64,000 bases of DNA from Naasia aerilata (GTDB lineage Bacteria > Actinomycetota > Actinomycetes > Actinomycetales > Microbacteriaceae): NCBI RefSeq assembly GCF_030296595.1, contig NZ_AP027731.1, forward strand, positions 2,480,001 through 2,544,000, written 5' to 3'. Every line of letters starts with the position of its first letter. Position 1 is the stretch's first letter. The notes below the pieces were generated by a model. The model was not told the origin of the DNA, did no database searches, and saw nothing but the letters and a program-made list of their open reading frames with translations. This document shows positions 17,181 to 28,844 of the stretch, piece after piece. A program made the translations under genes and the position numbers.

Positions 17181-18975
17181 TCAGAGGCCGAGCTGGCCCT
17201 CGAATGCGCCCTCTTCCAGGCGGTTCTTCACCTGGACGAGGAAGCGGGCGGCGTCGGCGCCGTCGACGATGCGGTGGTCGTAGCTCAGGGCCAGGTACAC
17301 CATGGAGCGGATCGCGATCGCCTCCGAGACGCCGTCGTTGACGACCACGGGCCGCTTGACGACGATGCCCGTGCCGAGGATCGCCACCTGAGGGAGGAAC
17401 ACCAGCGGGGTGTCGAACAGGGCGCCGCGCGAGCCGGTGTTCGTCACCGTGAAGGTTCCGCCCGCGAGCTCGTCCGGCTTCAGCTTGTTGTTGCGCGTGC
17501 GCCCGGCGAGGTCGGCGATCTGGCCGGCGAGGCCCGCGATGTCGAGCGAGCCGGCGTCGCGCACCACGGGGGTGAGCAGGCCGCGCTCGGTGTCGACCGC
17601 GATGCTGATGTTCTCGGTGTCCGGGTAGACGATCGAGTCGCCGTCCACGGTCGCGTTGATGATCGGGTACGTCTTCAGCGCCTCGGCGGCGGCGAGGGTG
17701 AAGAAGGGCAGGAAGGACAGCTTCGTGCCGGTCTTCTCGAGGAACTGGTTCTTCACCCGGTCGCGGAGCTGAGCGAGACGCGTGACGTCCACCTCGACCA
17801 CGGTCGTGAGCTGCGCGCTCGACTGCATCGAGACGACGGCGCGCTCGGCCACCACCTTGCGCAGGCGCGACATCTTCACGGTGGTGCCGCGCAGCGGCGA
17901 CACCTCGACCTCCTGAGGAGCTGCCGGTGCGGCGGGCTCCGCCGGTCGACACGGCAGGCGCGCCCTTCTGCTCGGCGGCGGCGAGGACGTCCTCCTTGCG
18001 GATCCGCCCGCCGACGCCCGAGCCGGAGAGGGAGGCGAGGTCGACCCCGCGCTCGTGCGCGAGCTTGCGGACGATCGGCGTGATGTAGGCGCTGCCGTCG
18101 GCGGCGAGCTCCTGCTCGATCGTCGCGGCGGCCGGGTCCACCGCCTGGTGGTCGGGGGCGGGCTGGGCCGGCGCCTGCTGGCTGCTGGTCTCCGGCACGG
18201 GGGCCGGCGACGGCGGCGTCTGACCCTGGCCTGCAGTCGCCTCCTGGCCCGGCTCGACCTCGCGGGAGGTCACAGCGTCGTCCGCGAGCGAGCCCTGAGG
18301 CGCCTGGCCGGCCTCGGGAGCGGGCTGCCCCCACGACTCGGTCTGCGGCGGCTGCTGGCCGGCGGGGGACGAGCCCTCCGCGGGGGCCGACTGCGCGGGC
18401 GTCGCGGCCTGCGGCGCCGGCTCGAGGGTCGGCTGCTGCGGCGCCGCGGCGGGCGCTGCCGGCTGTTCGGGCGCGGCCTGGGCGGGCTGCACCTGCGCGG
18501 GCGCGGTCTGCGCGGCGGCCGGCTGCTGCTGAGGCGTGGGCGCCTCCTGGGGCGCAGGGGCCTGCTGCTGAGGCGCGGGCGCCTCCTGGGCCGGGGCGGG
18601 CTGCTGCTGGGGCGCGGGCGCCTCCTGGGTGGGGGCGGGCTGCGGGGCAGCCTGCTCCTCCGCAACGGACTGCGTCGCCTGTGCGGTGTTGTTGGCCTCC
18701 TGCTCGGGCAGCGGGGTGGCCTCGCCGCCATCGCCGGCACCGGAGCCGATCCGCACCAGGGGCGTGCCCACGTCGACGGTCTCGTCCTCCTGGACGAGGA
18801 TCTCCTCGATCACGCCGCCGACCGGAGACGGGATCTCGGTGTCGACCTTGTCCGTCGACACCTCGAGCAGGGGCTCGTCAACCTCGACGCGGTCCCCGAC
18901 ACTCTTCAGCCAACGGGTCACCGTTCCCTCCGTGACACTCTCTCCGAGTGCGGGGAGGTTGACGGACTCGCTCAT
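17181..18975 (-). CDS. sucB: Dihydrolipoamide acyltransferase, E2 of 2-oxoglutarate/pyruvate dehydrogenase (frameshifted)
   Basis: About 597 residues. Residues 1-77 are one lipoyl domain with the lipoylated Lys43 in STDKVDT. Residues about 78-290 form a very long Ala/Pro/Gln-rich linker. Residues about 295-335 are the E3-binding domain ([16 protein letters not shown]). The C-terminal 240 residues are the acyltransferase core with [10 protein letters not shown] and its catalytic His. The frame breaks at about 17936-17946, where one extra base seems present, the only gain among the frameshifts here. The gene follows lpdA (E3) after 60 bp. In Actinobacteria one E2 can serve both pyruvate and 2-oxoglutarate dehydrogenases. 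Confidence 0.9.
18500..18655. repeat. Ala/Pro/Gln-coding tandem repeats in sucB
   Basis: Imperfect direct repeats encoding [13 protein letters not shown]-like units within the E2 linker. They keep the reading frame and probably vary in copy number between strains. Confidence 0.6.
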
Positions 18976-19035
18976 TCGGTTGTCTCCTTCAGAAACTGCA
19001 ATGTGATCGGAAGTCTGGGCAGCGGCTCTGCGGCT

Positions 19036-20407
19036 CTACAGAGCGTGCAGCGGCTTGCCCGCGAGAGCGAGGAAGGCCTCACCCATCGCCTCGTACTGGG
19101 TCGGGTGGGCGTGGATCAGGGGGCGATGTCCTCGGGGTACGCCTCCCAGTTGACCGCGAGCTGCGCCTCGCCGATCAGCTCGCCGACGCGGGAGCCGATG
19201 GCGCTCACGCCGATGATCGGGCCGTCCTTGACGCGCACGACCTTGATCGAGCCCGAGGTGCCGATGATCTCGCTGCGGGCGTTGCCGGCCAGCGAGTAGT
19301 CGTAGGTCGCGACCTTCTCCGCGCCGAACTTCTCGATGGCGCGTGCCTCGGAGTAGCCGATCGAGGCGACCTCCGGGTCGGAGTAGGTGATCTTCGGGAT
19401 GTTGATGTCCTCGATGACGACGGGCTTCAGCCCGGCGATCTCCTCGGCCACGAAGATGCCCTGCTGGAAGCTGCGGTGCGCGAGCTGCAGGCCGGGGACG
19501 ATGTCGCCGATCGCGTAGACGTTCGGCACGCTCGTAGCCAGGCGCTCGTTGGTGAGCACGAAGCCGCGGTCCATGCGGATGCCGGCCTCCTCGAACCCGA
19601 GGTTCGCCGTGGCGGGCCCGCGGCCGACGGCGACGAGCAGCAGCTCCGCCTCGACCGTTCTGCCGTTCTCGAGGGTCACGACGACGCCGGCGTCGCTCTG
19701 GGTGACGCTCTGGAAGCGCACGCCGAGCGAGTACTCGATGCCGCGCTTGCGGAAGGCGCGCTCGAGGGCCTTGCTGATGACCTCCTCCTCGTTGGGAACG
19801 AGGTGGGGCAGCGCTTCGATGATGGTGACGTCGGCGCCGAAGGAGCGCCAGACGCTCGCGAACTCCACCCCGATGACGCCGCCGCCGAGCACGGCGACCT
19901 TCTTCGGCACGAACTGGAGGCCGAGCGCCTGCTCGGACGTGATGACGCGTCCGCCGAGCTCCAGGCCCGGGAGGCTGCGGGAGTAGGAGCCGGTCGCGAG
20001 GACCAGGTTCTTGCCCCTGTAGGTGTCCTCGCCGACCTGCACCGTGGTGCCGCCGACGACGCGTCCCTCGCCGGCGATCGTGGTGACGCCGCGCGCCTTG
20101 ACGAGCGACTGCAGGCCCTTGTACTTCTTCGCGACGATGTTCTCGCGGTAGCTGGTGACGGCGGCGATGTCGACGCCCTCGAAGGTCGACTTGATGCCGA
20201 ACTGCTCGGAGTCGCGCGTGGCGTCCGCGACCTCGGCCGCGTGCAGGAGCGCCTTGGTCGGGATGCAGCCGCGGTGGAGGCAGGTGCCGCCGACCTTGTC
20301 CTTCTCGATCATCGCCACGGTCATGCCGAGCTCGGCAGCCCGCAGGGCGGTGGCGTAGCCTCCGCTTCCCCGCCCAGGACGACGATGTCAAAGTTCTGTT
20401 CAGCCAC
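19036..20407 (-). CDS. lpdA: Dihydrolipoyl dehydrogenase, E3 (two frameshifts)
   Basis: About 457 residues. FAD/NAD flavoprotein that reoxidises the lipoyl groups of E2. FDIVVLGGGSGGYA is the FAD-binding start, GGTCLHRGCIPTKAL holds the redox Cys pair, VAVLGGGVIGVEFA binds NAD, and IHAHPTQYEA is the C-terminal His-Glu motif at the dimer interface. Two single bases are missing: in the C run at 20368-20371 (near the N-terminus) and in the G run at 19119-19123 (just before the C-terminal motif). The GTG start has GAGGAG upstream. Middle gene of pepA-lpdA-sucB. Confidence 0.9.
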
Positions 20408-20500
20408 TCGTATGCTCCTCGGGGTCGTGCGGAGGCAGGCCGGGATCGTGTCCCGACCGCCCTGTCCACCTTAGTACGGCGGCCGGGGCGGACCCGGGGG

Positions 20501-21989
20501 TCAGGGGCGCTCGCGAAGCCCTCGGCGAACGCGAGAAGTGCCCGCACGGTGACCCCGGTGGGACCCCCGCCGGTGAAGCCGAACGGGCTTCCGCCGTTGT
20601 TGGCCGCGCCGGCGATGTCGAGGTGCGCCCACGGGATCGAGGTGCCGTCGGGGCGCTTCCCGATGAAGTCCTTGAGGAACACCGCGGCGAGCAGCATCCC
20701 GGCCGCGGTGTTGCCCGGCTTCGCGTTCGCGATGTCCGCGATGTCGGAGTTGAGGACGGCGCGGAGCTCGCCGGGCAGAGGCATCCGCCACACCAGCTCG
20801 TCGGTCGCCTCAGCCGCCGCGAGGAGGCGGTTCACCGGCTCATCGTCGCCCATGACCGCGACGTAGCGGGTGCCGAGTGCGACGGTCGCCGCGCCCGTGA
20901 GGGTCGCGACGTCGACGATGGCGTCGGGCTGCTCCTCGCCCGCGGCGACGAGGCCGTCCGCGAGCACGAGCCGGCCCTCGGCGTCGGTGTTGAGCACCTC
21001 GACGGTCTTCCCGCCGCGGATGGTGAGCACGTCGTTCGGCCGGGCGGCGCTGCCCGACGGCATGTTCTCCGCGATGCACAGCCACGCCGTGACCCGCACG
21101 GGCAGTTCGAGCCGGGCGGCGGCGAGTGTGACGGCCAGCACGGTGGCGGCGCCCGTCATGTCGTACTTCATGCCCACCATCGAGGCGGCGGGCTTCAGGG
21201 AGAGGCCGCCGCTGTCGAAGGTGATCCCCTTGCCGACCAGAGCAACGTGCGCCGACGCGCCCTCGGGCGCCCAGGAGACCTTGACGAGCCGCGGCGGGCG
21301 GATCGAGCCCTTTCCCACCCCGAGGATGCCGCCGAACCCGTCGCGCTCCAGCGCCTCGGCGTCCCACTCGGTGAACTCGACGTCGAGGCCCTCCGCCAGC
21401 GCGTGCGCGCGCTCGGCGAGCGTCTCCGGGTAGAGGTCCGACGGGGGAGCGTTGACGAGATCCCGGACGGAGGCGACCGCCCCGGCCGTCGCCTGGGCAC
21501 GGGCGACGAGCGCGTCTGCGTCGACGGTCTCGGCGACGACCGCGACCTCCGAAGCCGGGGCCTTGTCGGGGGAGAGTGAGGCCACCCGGTAGTCGTCGTA
21601 GGAGTAGGCCCCGAGCGCCGCGCCTTCGAGCACGGCGAGGACCGCTGCGTCGTCGGCGACGGGCAGCGCGAAGGCGATGCTGGACACTCCGCGCAGCTGG
21701 CGCGTCACCGAGCCCGCCGCGTAGCGGAGAGCGTCCGGGGTGACGTCCCCGGAGCCGAGCCCGACGAGCGCGACGCTCTTGGCGCCGATGCCGGGGAAGG
21801 GCAGTCGGACGAGCTGGTCGCGCCGCCCGGTCACCCCGATGTCGCCCAGGCTGTCGGCGAGCGCCTCGAAGCCCGCGACCGGGTGCAGCTGCGGCTCCTC
21901 GCCCCCTGGCTCACGCCCAGGACGAGGACGTCGGCGGCGGTCTCGGCCGCGGAGGAGGAGGAGGTCAGGCGCAGCGAGGGCAGTGGCAT
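20501..21989 (-). CDS. pepA: Leucyl aminopeptidase, M17 (two frameshifts)
   Basis: About 495 residues, the usual PepA length. It removes N-terminal residues from peptides using two metal ions. VGKGITFDSGGLSLKP, MKYDMTGAATV and the diagnostic NTDAEGRLVLADGL carry the metal ligands and catalytic Lys/Arg. One base is missing in the C run at 21902-21906, separating the first 30 residues, and another near 20505-20520, after which the protein ends FAERP at 20501. The ATG lies 6 nt behind a TAGGCT box. First gene before lpdA and sucB. Confidence 0.88.
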
Positions 21990-21995
21990 CCGGCC

Positions 21996-22001
21996 AGCCT
22001 A
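21996..22001 (-). promoter_or_regulatory. -10 box of pepA, leaderless type
   Basis: TAGGCT on the minus strand with a 6-nt gap to the ATG. Confidence 0.5.
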
Positions 22002-22066
22002 ACGAGAGCGGAGGAGCGCTCCGGAGGGCGGCCGGATCGCCTCTGGCGGCGAGAACGCAGCGGTGG

Positions 22067-22094
22067 CATACTTCAGAACCTGACGGTTATGAAG
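22067..22094 (+). promoter_or_regulatory. Promoter and ArsR-type operator
   Basis: A CATACT -10 box at 22067-22072 overlaps a palindrome at 22071-22094 of the form CTTCAnAACC, 4 nt, GGTTnTGAAG. The site covers the transcription start of the arsR operon, so the encoded ArsR protein probably represses its own operon here. Confidence 0.6.
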
Positions 22095-22103
22095 GGAGTC
22101 CCG

Positions 22104-22492
22104 ATGTCGAGCACCGCCGCCGATCGCCTGGACGACGTCTTCGCCGCGCTCTCGGATCCCACCCGCCGCGCCATCCTGCAGCGCCTCACACTGGGCGACG
22201 CGACCGTCGCCGAACTTGCGCAGCCCTTCGACATGAGCCAGCCGGCCGTCTCGAAGCATCTCAAGGTGCTGGAGCGCGCGGGCCTGATCAGCCGGAGCTC
22301 GGTCGCCACGGCCCGGTACAGCCATCTGGAGGCCGAGCCCCTCCGGGAAGCGAGCGCCTACGTGGAGCGCTACCGGCGGTTCTGGACCGAGAGCTTCGAC
22401 CGCCTCGACATCGCCCTCGCCGAGTTCCTGGCGGAGCCACCGAACCCCCGACCGATCGAGCTGAGACCGACCCCGACAAGAGAGACGACTGA
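22104..22492 (+). CDS. ArsR-family transcriptional regulator (frameshifted)
   Basis: About 129 residues. A winged helix: ALSDPTRRAILQRLTLGDATV as helices 1-2, then DMSQPAVSKHLKVLERAGLI as the recognition helix, and a YSHLEAEPL wing. There are no metal-binding Cys residues, so it belongs to the ArsR group that sits with SRPBCC genes rather than to metal sensors. One base is missing in the C run at 22445-22449; with it restored the gene ends in a TGATG overlap with the next start. Of two in-frame ATGs I chose the second, which has GGGAG eight bases before it. Confidence 0.8.
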
Positions 22493-22962
22493 TGACGGAC
22501 ACTTCCCCCGCGGTCACCGACCGCGACGTCTACATCACGCGGGCGTTCGCCGCCCCGCGCGACGTGGTGTGGCGCTTCTTCACCGAGCCGGAGCTGATCT
22601 CCCGCTGGTTCGGCCCTCGCGACTTCCGAGTGCCGGCCGAGACGGTCAAGGTCGAGCCGGAGGTGGGCGGCGCCTACGCCCTCACCATGGTCGGGATCGA
22701 GGACGGCGAGCTCGCTCCCATGGCGGGGATCATCACCGCCTTCGACCCGCCCGAGTACCTCGAGGTCAGGCTGGGCGCGCACTCCCGGGACGTCGACCTC
22801 GACAACGTGGTCCTGCGCATCCGCTTCGCCGACCACGGCGACCGCACGCGCGTGACTCTCCACCAGGGGCCCTTCGACGCCGTCGACCGCGACCTCACCG
22901 CCGAGGGCTGGGAGCAGTCGTTCGAGGGGATCGACGCGATCCTGGAAGGAGCCGGCCGATGA
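22492..22962 (+). CDS. SRPBCC (AHSA1-like) protein
   Basis: A 156-residue START-like protein. ITRAFAAPRDVVWRFFTEPELISRWFGP is the usual N-terminus of the Aha1 C-terminal-like group; GGAYALTMVG and WEQSFEGIDAIL complete the cavity-lining fold. Such proteins bind hydrophobic ligands. Second gene of the arsR operon, overlapping both neighbours by one or four bases, so a ligand shared with the regulator or hydrolase is possible. Confidence 0.85.
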   Translation: MTDTSPAVTDRDVYITRAFAAPRDVVWRFFTEPELISRWFGPRDFRVPAETVKVEPEVGGAYALTMVGIEDGELAPMAGIITAFDPPEYLEVRLGAHSRDVDLDNVVLRIRFADHGDRTRVTLHQGPFDAVDRDLTAEGWEQSFEGIDAILEGAGR

Positions 22963-23789
22963 GCCGCAACGTCGCCGCACCCGCGCCCGTCGTCCACGAG
23001 ACGCGCAGCGCCGACGGCACCGTCATCGCCTACGAGAAGGTGGGCTCGGGTCCCGCGCTCGTCCTGGTCGACGGCGCGATGTGCGCGCGCGACTTCGGGC
23101 CCGCCCGGGACGTCGCGAAGGAGCTGCAGGATCGCTACACCGTCTACTTCTACGACCGCAGGGGCCGTGGGGCGAGCGGGGACGCCCTGCCCTATGCGCC
23201 CGAGCGGGAGTACGAGGATCTGGCAGCGGTGATCGCCGCGACGGGCGAGACCCCGTACGTCATGGGCCAGTCCTCGGGAGCCGGGCTCGCGCTGCGCGCC
23301 GCGGCGGCCGGGGTGCCGATGCGGGCGCTGGCGACCTATGAGGCGCCGTTCGTGGGCCTCCGTCCGGGCAAGGGCGGCCGGCCGAAGAACTACCTGGCCG
23401 ATCTCGAGGCCCTGATCGCGAGCGGCAAGCGCGGTCAGGCGGCCGGCTACTTCATGGTCGACATGGTCGGCGCGCCGAAGTTCGTCCCGATCATGATGCG
23501 GATGATGCCGAAGGTCTGGCGCCATCTCGAGACGATCGCCCCGACCATCGTCTACGACGCGAAGGTGATGTGGCCGTTCGAGGTCCCCGTCGAGGAGCTC
23601 GCCCGGGTCTCGGTTCCGACGCTCGCCCTCGCCGGGAGCAAGGGCAAGCCCGAGATGCTGGCGGCTCAGGAGAAGGTCGCGCAGGCGGTGCCCGGCAGCC
23701 GGCACGGAGTCCTCGCCGGCCAGACGCATCAGGTCTCGGCGAAGGTCCTCGCCCCGGCGCTCGACCAGTTCTTCCGCTCGGTGCCCTAG
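22959..23789 (+). CDS. Alpha/beta hydrolase
   Basis: A 276-residue alpha/beta-hydrolase. VLVDGAMCARDFGP stands at the oxyanion turn, YDRRGRGASG follows, the nucleophile elbow is GQSSGAGLAL (Ser), and the C-terminal His is in GQTHQVSAKV. The ATG overlaps the SRPBCC stop (ATGA). Third gene of the ArsR-controlled operon; substrate unknown. Confidence 0.82.
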   Translation: MSRNVAAPAPVVHETRSADGTVIAYEKVGSGPALVLVDGAMCARDFGPARDVAKELQDRYTVYFYDRRGRGASGDALPYAPEREYEDLAAVIAATGETPYVMGQSSGAGLALRAAAAGVPMRALATYEAPFVGLRPGKGGRPKNYLADLEALIASGKRGQAAGYFMVDMVGAPKFVPIMMRMMPKVWRHLETIAPTIVYDAKVMWPFEVPVEELARVSVPTLALAGSKGKPEMLAAQEKVAQAVPGSRHGVLAGQTHQVSAKVLAPALDQFFRSVP

Positions 23790-23796
23790 GTCCGCC

Positions 23797-23838
23797 CGGC
23801 CGGTGGACGGTTCGCTCTCGGCGTCCGTCCACCGGCCG
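23797..23838 (+). terminator. Terminator of the arsR operon
   Basis: Perfect 14-bp stem (CGGCCGGTGGACGG and its complement) with a 14-nt loop, 8 nt after the hydrolase stop. Confidence 0.75.
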
Positions 23839-23858
23839 TTCGGCCGGGACGCGGCGAA

Positions 23859-23864
23859 TACGAT
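23859..23864 (+). promoter_or_regulatory. -10 box of the PAC2 gene, leaderless type
   Basis: TACGAT with a 6-nt gap to the ATG. Confidence 0.5.
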
Positions 23865-23870
23865 GAGGGC

Positions 23871-24790
23871 ATGCGGAATCCGGAGGAGCTCTACGAGCTG
23901 ACGCCGGCGGCGGACGACGTGCCGTTCGGCCTCGACCTGGTCGCCGGGCTGACCGGATTCGCCGACGCGGGGGCCGCGGTCACCCAGCTGGGCCGGTACC
24001 TCGTCGACACCATCGAGACCACCGAGATCGCGGTCTTCGACAACGACGCGCTGCTCGACTACCGCGCTCGCCGGCCCACGATCCTCTTCGACCAGGACCA
24101 CCTCGCCGAGTACTCGCCGCCGCGTCTCGTGCTCTCGCTGGCCAAGGACGAGCTCGGCAAGTCGTTCCTCCTCCTCACCGGCTACGAGCCGGACTTCCAG
24201 TGGCACCGGTTCGCCGACGCCCTGCTCGGGCTGATGGAGCGGTTCGGCGTGAGCGCCACGACGTGGGTGCACGCGATCCCGATGCCGGTGCCGCATACCC
24301 GCCCGATGAAGGTCACGGTCAGCGGGACCCGGTCCGACCTCGTCGAGTCGATGTCCGCCTGGCGTCCGCGCACCCAGGCGCCGGCGAACCTGCTGCACCT
24401 TCTCGAGTACCGGCTCGCGGAGGCGGGGAGCCCGTGACCGGGTTCGTCCTGCTGGTTCCGCACTACCTCTCCGACACGGAGTTCCCGCTCGCGGCTGTGG
24501 CCGCGCTGGAGAGCGTGAGCGCAGCGACCGGGCTCATCTTCCCGACCGACCGCCTTCGCGAGGAGGGCCGGGAGTTCGTCGGCAAGATCGACGAGCAGGT
24601 CACCACGAGCGAGGAGCTCGCGCGGCTCGTGCACACGCTCGAAGAGCGCCACGACGCCTACATGGAGGGCAACCCGCTGTCGTCTCCGCTCACCGACGAG
24701 TACGGCGCGGTGCCGAGCGCCGACGAGATCGCCGCGGAGCTGGAGAAGTTCCTCGCCACGCGTCGCCCCTCCGACGAGGACCAGGACTAG
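23871..24790 (+). CDS. PAC2-family protein (frameshifted)
   Basis: About 306 residues, related to proteasome-assembly chaperone 2. GLTGFADAGAAV, VFDNDALLDYRARRP, GYEPDFQWHRF and GVSATTWVHAIPMPVPHTRP are typical of actinobacterial PAC2 proteins. The last third (VTGFVLLVPHYL to the end) is in another frame because one G is missing in the run at 24425-24428; adding it gives EAGEPVTGFV without a gap. Function in bacteria is not settled. Single gene, leaderless promoter. Confidence 0.82.
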
Positions 24791-24817
24791 CCGCCAGTCC
24801 GGGTCCGGCCGATCCGG

Positions 24818-25687
24818 CTACCAGGGGACTCGGGTCAGCTGTCCCGAGAGCCGCCACAGGCGCGTCGCCGCGGCCTCCTCGTTGCGGATCCTCAGCGCGG
24901 GCACGATCGCGGGAGGACCGGCCGTCCGGGTCGGACCTCCGGGCGCGATGAGCTCGCCGCCCGTGAGCGTGGGATCCAGGACCGCCATCACGTTCGGTCC
25001 GGCGCCCGCGGCGTGGTCCTGCGCGATGGCCCGTGCGGGCAGCCGGACGGGGGAGCGGAGGCGCTCGGGGGACATCGCGTAACCCGGATGCGTCGCGATG
25101 GACACGATGTCGAGCCCCTCGTCGACCGACTTGCGGTGCAGGGCGTGCGCGAAGAGGAGATTCGCCCGCTTGCTCGCCGCGTACGCGCGGAAGGGGCGGT
25201 AGCCGTGGTCGAACCGGAGATCGTGGAAGAGCAGGTGGCCCCAGCGTGCCGCGATCGACGTGACGGTGATCACGCGCGCGCGGACGCCGGCGAAGGGCAG
25301 CAGAAGCCCGGTGAGCGCGAAGTGCGCGAGGTGGTTGACGCCGAGGTGCATCTCGAAGCCGTCGGCGGTCAGTCGCCGCGTCGGCTCGAGCATGACGCCC
25401 GCGTTGGCGATCAGCGCGCGCCAGGGCGCGAAGTGCTCGGCGTACGAGGCGGCGAACTCGCGCACGGAGGCCAGCGAGGAGAGGTCGAGGGGCAGGATGC
25501 CGACCCGGGCGTCGCCGTCCAGGGCGAGGATCTCGTCCCGCACCGCCTCCCCGCGTTCGGCGTTCCGGACACCGAGGACGAGCGGCACCTGCCGAGCGGC
25601 GAGCTGCAGGGCCGTGGCGCGGCCCACACCGGACGTTCCGCCGGTGAGGACCACGGGCGACGCGGCACTGTGCGGGGCTCGGATCAC
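24818..25687 (-). CDS. Short-chain dehydrogenase/reductase
   Basis: A 289-residue SDR. TGGTSGVGRATA is the NAD(P)-binding Gly motif, NAGVM follows strand 4, and the active site shows TSIAARW and YAASKRANL (Tyr-x3-Lys). The layout resembles retinol dehydrogenase/WW-domain oxidoreductase-like SDRs. Substrate unknown. GTG start, with TACGAT 6 nt upstream; divergent from the MFS gene. Confidence 0.85.
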   Translation of the reverse strand: MIRAPHSAASPVVLTGGTSGVGRATALQLAARQVPLVLGVRNAERGEAVRDEILALDGDARVGILPLDLSSLASVREFAASYAEHFAPWRALIANAGVMLEPTRRLTADGFEMHLGVNHLAHFALTGLLLPFAGVRARVITVTSIAARWGHLLFHDLRFDHGYRPFRAYAASKRANLLFAHALHRKSVDEGLDIVSIATHPGYAMSPERLRSPVRLPARAIAQDHAAGAGPNVMAVLDPTLTGGELIAPGGPTRTAGPPAIVPALRIRNEEAAATRLWRLSGQLTRVPW

Positions 25688-25693
25688 CGGTCG

Positions 25694-25699
25694 ATCGTA
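25694..25699 (-). promoter_or_regulatory. -10 box of the SDR gene, leaderless type
   Basis: TACGAT on the minus strand with a 6-nt gap to the GTG. Confidence 0.5.
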
Positions 25700-25788
25700 G
25701 CCGGGGGCGCCGGCGCATCGGCCGGACGTCCTGGGGCGGTGCCCGGGCGCGGGGACGCCCCAGCGGCGAGCGGGCGCAGGGGCGTGGG

Positions 25789-25794
25789 TAACCT
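25789..25794 (+). promoter_or_regulatory. -10 box of the MFS gene, leaderless type
   Basis: TAACCT with a 6-nt gap to the GTG at 25801. Confidence 0.5.
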
Positions 25795-25800
25795 GGGGGA

Positions 25801-27140
25801 GTGAACTCCCGTCGCTCCTGGATCATCTTCGGCGTCGGTGTCTTCGCCTATCTCGTCGCCATCACGCAGCGCTCCAGCCTCGGCGTGGCCGCGGTCGAGG
25901 CGAGTGATCGGTTCCATTCGGCCGCCGCCGCGCTGTCGACGCTCGGGGTGCTGCAGCTCGTCGTCTACGCCCTGCTCCAGGTGCCCGTCGGCGTCCTCAT
26001 CGACCGGATCGGACCGCGGCCCCTCCTCATCGCCGGCACGATCCTGATGACGGGCGGCCAGATCGTCGTGGCCATCGCACCGACGCTCGAGGTCGCCGTG
26101 CTCGGGCGGATCCTCGTGGGCGCGGGAGATGCGACCGTGTTCACGTCGGTCCTGCGCCTCACGAACACCTGGTTCACCGGCGCTCGCGTGCCGCAGCTCA
26201 ACCAATGGATGGGCAACCTGGGCCAGTTCGGGCAGGTCATCTCCGCGATCCCGTTCGCCGCGGTGCTGCACACCTCGGGCTGGACGCCGGCCTTCCTGAG
26301 CGCGGCCGCGCTCGCGCTCCTCGCCGCCGTGCTCTGCATCGCGCTGGTCTCCAACGGCCGAGGGATCTCGCCGCAGGCGGAGAGCGTCGCCTCACTTCGG
26401 GAGGCGCTCGCGCAGCTCGGCGCAAGCCTCAAGCGGCCGGGCACCCAGCTCGGATTCTGGGCGCACTACGTCACCCAGTCGCCCGGCGTCGTCTTCGCGC
26501 TGATGTGGGGGTACCCCTTCATGGTGTTCGGAGTCGGGCTCGAGCCGGCCTTCGCCTCCACGATGCTCACGGTCATGGTGCTCACCGGCCTCGTGGTCGG
26601 CCCGTTCCTCGGTCTCCTCACGGTCCGGCATCCGATGCGGCGGTCGAACCTCGCCCTCACCGTCGTGGTGCTCATGGCCGTCGTGTGGGGCGCGGTGCTG
26701 CTGTGGCCGGCGCCGATCCCCGCGTGGCTCATCGTGGTCCTCGCGATAGCGCTCGGCATCGGCGGCCCGGCATCGCAGATCGGCTTCGACTTCGCCCGCA
26801 CGTTCAATCCGCCGCGGCGCCTGGGCTCCGCGAACGGCGTCGTCAACGTGGGCGGCTTCACGGCGAGCTTCACGAGCATGCTCCTCATCGGCCTGGTCCT
26901 GGATGCGCGGAGCGGGGAGGGGATAGCGCCTCCCTCTATTCGCTCGACTCGTTCCGGGTCGCGGAGCTCGTGCAGATCCCTGTCGTCGGCATCGGGGTGG
27001 TCGGTCTGCTGCTCGCGCGGCGCAAGACGCGGCGCCTGCTGGCCGAGGAGGAGGGAATACAGGTGGGCCCTCTGTGGGTTGCATTGGCGAGGGCATGGGG
27101 ACGGCGGAACGCGCGACGCTCCGCAAAGGGACAGGCGTGA
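25801..27140 (+). CDS. MFS transporter (frameshifted)
   Basis: About 446 residues with roughly 12 membrane segments. FGVGVFAYLVAITQRSSLG is typical of the nitrate/sugar-phosphate-like MFS group, and LIDRIGPRPLLIAG is the loop-2/3 signature. Substrate unknown. One G is missing in the run at 26919-26922, which displaces the last helix; the restored end reads SASLYSLDSFRVAELVQIP and runs to AKGQA. The gene ends 183 bp before sigA. Confidence 0.8.
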
Positions 27141-27190
27141 TCCGCACGCCAGTACGCGTGCAATAATTGGATAGGACCCGTTCAACTCCT

Positions 27191-27278
27191 GGGAGGACGG
27201 TAGCGCACTCAGCGCCGCCGGCCGGAGGACTTGACATGGGTCCAAGTGTTGCCCGCACCACGCTGAATGCGTCCTCCC
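27191..27278. repeat. Large inverted repeat in the sigA upstream region
   Basis: GGGAGGACG at 27191-27199 pairs perfectly with CGTCCTCCC at 27270-27278, and inside them TCAGCG pairs with CGCTGA (27209-27214 and 27261-27266). The long hairpin ends 45 bp before the sigA start codon, so it could lie in the promoter or the leader RNA. Confidence 0.5.
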
Positions 27279-27323
27279 GAGCTGTCCGCCCTCAGTACCG
27301 ACAACGGTAGGAAAGGTGTACCG

Positions 27324-28732
<1,409 letters not shown>

Positions 28733-28750
28733 GTTCGGACTAGTCCACGG

Positions 28751-28784
28751 CGAAGGGCCGGTGCCTCAGGGCGCCGGCCCTTCG
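28751..28784 (+). terminator. sigA terminator
   Basis: 11-bp perfect stem (CGAAGGGCCGG and CCGGCCCTTCG), 18 nt after the sigA stop. Confidence 0.8.
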
Positions 28785-28844
28785 TTGTCTCCCGGGCGTC
28801 GTCCCCGGGGGTGCGTGGGTGCGGCGCTCTGGGTCCGTCCCATT

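Noticed and set aside
27231-27236. TTGACA upstream of sigA as a -35 box
   Set aside because: No acceptable -10 hexamer follows at 16-19 nt, and the site lies inside the loop of the inverted repeat.
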